NCBI GenBank assembly: GCA_018725345.1
Contig: QLUI01000080.1
Span: forward strand, 1-7,534
Length of the DNA stretch: 7,534 nt
Direction: 5' to 3'
Source: Bacillota bacterium
GTDB lineage: Bacteria > Bacillota > Dethiobacteria > Dethiobacterales > Dethiobacteraceae
The translations under genes and the position numbers were made by a program. Below the pieces are notes generated by a model. The model saw nothing but the letters and a program-made list of their open reading frames with translations. It was not told where the DNA came from and did no database searches. This document shows positions 6,395 through 7,534 of the stretch, in pieces. The stretch's first letter is position 1, and every line of letters starts with the position of its first letter.

Positions 6395-6684
6395 ATGACA
6401 AGCAGCTATACAGGTTGACCCTAGCCATGGAAAGATAAACTGGTTACCTATCTCCCTTAAACGATGAGCTTCATTTCGATGAGGGACATCATCATTATGA
6501 GGTGAAGGCATCCAGTGAGCATCACCACATGGTATGTCTCAGTTGTGGCAAGGTTATTGAATTTCATCGACGCCTGTCTCGTTACATAAAGAGGAATGTT
6601 GCTGAGGCCAAAGACTTTGATATTACTGAGACCGAGGTCCGCGTAAGCGGCTATTGCGCAGAGTGTCACCGGGGCAAGAGATAA
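6395..6684 (+). pseudogene. Truncated Fur-family regulator, C-terminal metal-binding half
   Basis: A good ribosome-binding site (GAGAGGGAGA, 6381-6390) precedes ATG 6395, but that frame stops after seven codons (TGA 6416-6418). A different frame, open from 6439 to the TAA at 6682-6684, encodes an unmistakable Fur-family dimerisation/metal domain: DELHFDEGHHHYE (6463-6501), then EHHHMVCLSCGKVIEF with the first zinc CxxC at 6535-6546, and the second CxxC in GYCAEC (6649-6666). The N-terminal winged helix (about 70 residues) that binds DNA is absent. A GTG at 6502 could open a 60-codon frame but lacks a ribosome-binding site. I infer a deletion that fused the old start region to the C-terminal half. 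Fur, Zur and PerR cannot be told apart here; next to Feo remnants, an iron regulator is most likely. A misassembly is the alternative. Confidence 0.75.
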
Positions 6685-6706
6685 TGTTTTGAAGGCGTAT
6701 TGCAAA

Positions 6707-6721
6707 TGATAAGTATATTTA
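6707..6721. promoter_or_regulatory. Fur-box-like site upstream of the FeoB remnant
   Basis: TGATAAGTATATTTA matches 11 of 15 positions of the 7-1-7 Fur box TGATAATTATTATCA. It sits in an AT-rich gap about 30 bases before the FeoB-like start, the usual place for iron control of feo genes. TTGAAG (6689-6694) and TATATT (6714-6719), 19 bases apart, could be a weak promoter under it. AT-rich DNA gives such matches by chance, so confidence is low. Confidence 0.3.
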
Positions 6722-6750
6722 ATAACGATTTAGTGGGGAGGTGAATAAGG

Positions 6751-6951
6751 GTGACCCTCTGGCAGAAAATATGGAATACCCTTGGCTTTGGCAGATGCAG
6801 ATGCGGTAGCGTCTGTCATGGGAAAGGGAGGCACATAGAGAGTAGTGCCCTTAAAAAGGTGAGCATTGTCGGCAGCCCGAACGTAGGGAAAAGAGAATGT
6901 AAAGCGCCTAAATCCAACCCTTCCAACAAAACATATTATACGAGGAGGTAA
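6751..6951 (+). pseudogene. feoB: FeoB-like N-terminal remnant cut off after the G1 GTPase motif
   Basis: GTG 6751 has a well placed GGAGGTG site (6737-6743). The 66-residue product begins with an amphipathic segment and a cysteine-rich stretch (RCRCGSVCHGKG), then reads KKVSIVGSPNVGK (about residues 36-48), the G1/P-loop of the FeoB ferrous-iron transporter GTPase domain. After GKR the similarity ends: a basic tail of about 18 residues leads to TAA at 6949-6951. Switch regions, G3-G5 and all membrane helices, which need roughly 600 more codons, are missing. FeoB is inferred from the motif plus the Fur and FeoA fragments on either side; another TRAFAC GTPase (Der or Era type, also x-PNVGKS) is possible. 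The final residue of the P-loop, normally Ser/Thr, is Arg, so the stub could not bind GTP-Mg normally. Confidence 0.55.
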
Positions 6952-6956
6952 TGTCA

Positions 6957-7097
6957 ATGGAAGCATATTGCTTTAAGTGCCGGACCAAGAATGAGATAAA
7001 GAACCCCGAGCGGGTTACCCTGAAGAATGGGAAGCCGGCGACACAGGGTGTTTGCCCAACATGCGGCACTAAGATGTTTAGACTAGGGAAGAGCTGA
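6957..7097 (+). CDS. DUF5679-like small zinc-ribbon protein
   Basis: A 46-residue protein with two CxxC knuckles: Cys5/Cys8 (AYCFKC) and Cys33/Cys36 (GVCPTCG), separated by a basic stretch with RVTLKNGKPATQG, and ending TKMFRLGKS. This layout is that of the DUF5679 family, common in Chloroflexota and some Actinobacteria, of unknown function; a zinc ribbon that binds nucleic acid or protein is plausible. ATG 6957 is preferred over ATG 6951 because AGGAGGT (6943-6949) is 7 bases from 6957 and only 1 from 6951. It is the only gene in the 6.4-7.4 kb stretch that looks complete and free of damage. It starts just after the FeoB-like stub and may ride on its transcript. Confidence 0.8.
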   Translation: MEAYCFKCRTKNEIKNPERVTLKNGKPATQGVCPTCGTKMFRLGKS

Positions 7098-7164
7098 TTG
7101 GGCAGACCTCAGTAAAAATAGCAGATGAGCTTTATTTGATATAGCGAAGCCGGGATAGGTGCTA

Positions 7165-7359
7165 ATGGTGTTAACTCAACTTAGAATTGGTGAGACAGCC
7201 AGAATTATGGCAATTGAGGGAGGATGGGGCTTAAGACAGAAGCTGTTTCTGAGTAGCTGTGGTGGGGAATGCGGAGGCTGTGGCAGCCATGTCGACACGC
7301 ATACCATAGAACCGAGCACAAAGAATGAAGGCCATGAAAGTAAGGAGGTGATGACATAG
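7165..7359 (+). pseudogene. feoA: FeoA N-terminus joined to a cysteine-rich tail
   Basis: The first ~25 residues (VLTQLRIGETARIMAIEGG followed by WGLRQKL) are the start of a FeoA-type SH3-like protein of ferrous-iron uptake. The remaining FeoA core, including the second beta half and the conserved GRG/A region, is missing. Instead the frame runs on into a cysteine-rich tail, SSCGGECGGCGSH, then a polar end to TAG 7357-7359. ATG 7165 is taken as start; GTG 7159 adds two codons. The ribosome-binding site is weak (GATAGG, 7154-7159). Cysteine-rich tails of this kind occur on FeoB C-termini and FeoB-associated small proteins, so an in-frame deletion that joined feoA to the end of a neighbouring feo gene would explain it. 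A functional 64-residue metal-binding protein is the alternative. Confidence 0.55.
7342..7348 (+). promoter_or_regulatory. Orphan strong Shine-Dalgarno without a following gene
   Basis: AAGGAGG is a near-perfect ribosome-binding site, but the only start nearby (ATG 7351) is followed by ACA and TAG. No ATG, GTG or TTG lies 5-10 bases downstream. This suggests that a gene that once began here has been lost or cut, in line with the other truncations in this stretch. Confidence 0.35.
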
Positions 7360-7534
7360 GAAAATAAAAGCACCAGAGCACTCAGCACATACTCACTCCG
7401 AGTGTAGATTTTGCAGCCCACTCCCGGATTGAGAACCAGATACCCACACTCTTCGTATAGAGCGTCCAACCTTGCTCTGGCTCTGGCGGAGCAGAGGCAG
7501 TTAAGCGGAAGGTTAGGGAATGATTTAGAGAAGC
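7360..7534. other. Unassigned right end, no recognisable gene
   Basis: These 175 bases hold no plus-strand ORF I can support. On the minus strand one frame stays open from the right edge through 7360 and on to about 7176, antisense to the FeoA remnant; another minus frame is open from the edge to about 7386. Neither resembles a protein family I know. A short near-palindrome, CACTC-C-GAGTG, lies at 7394-7404, and a GCTCTG pair at 7474-7485. A partial minus-strand gene entering from the right is possible. Confidence 0.3.

Noticed and set aside
6415..6441. Promoter-like TTGACC ... TAAACT before the Fur fragment
   Set aside because: The spacing is only 15 bases and the -10 match is poor.
7176..7469. 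97-codon minus-strand ORF at the right end
   Set aside because: It runs antisense to the FeoA remnant, has only a TTG start and no recognisable domain; at most its right part could belong to an unseen gene.

Overview
The window holds one long plus-strand operon followed by a decayed iron locus. I think the host is an anaerobic bacterium, probably a Chloroflexota (Dehalococcoidia-like) lineage. This is inference only. The clues are the lipobox on the binding protein, which suggests a cell without a classical outer membrane, the small DUF5679-type zinc protein next to Feo-like genes, and an oxygen-sensitive nitrogenase-type enzyme. No rRNA, tRNA, CRISPR array or intact mobile element was seen.

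Bases 1-3084 encode a complete FecBCDE/BtuFCD-type importer: a lipoprotein substrate-binding protein (its 5' end lies outside the window), a FecCD permease and an ABC ATPase. Between the binding protein and the permease lies a 157-base spacer rich in inverted repeats. In it one CTTTCC strand can pair with any of three partners, including the ribosome-binding site of the next gene, and a possible six-codon leader ORF ends on the permease start codon.

Bases 3081-6373 encode a NifH-like iron protein and two NifD/NifK-like component-1 subunits. NifH keeps its P-loop and both [4Fe-4S] cysteines. The NifD-like subunit keeps three P-cluster-type cysteines, but I find no counterpart of the cysteine and histidine that bind FeMo-cofactor. 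The NifK-like subunit has only two of the three cysteines. This is therefore not a dinitrogen-fixing enzyme but a nitrogenase-like reductase, comparable in kind to DPOR/COR, CfbCD or the methylthio-alkane reductases, with an unknown substrate. Permease, ATPase, NifH and NifD are joined by successive ATGA stop/start overlaps, so transporter and reductase appear to be made together. The simplest models are that the importer brings in the substrate (a tetrapyrrole, cobamide or metal chelate) or a metal that the enzyme needs.

Bases 6374-7359 contain, in order, the C-terminal half of a Fur-family regulator, a FeoB-like N-terminal fragment that stops just after its G1 motif, an apparently intact DUF5679-type zinc-ribbon gene, and the first ~25 residues of FeoA joined to a cysteine-rich tail. 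This looks like a collapsed fur/feo ferrous-iron uptake locus. Bases 7360-7534 hold nothing I can identify.
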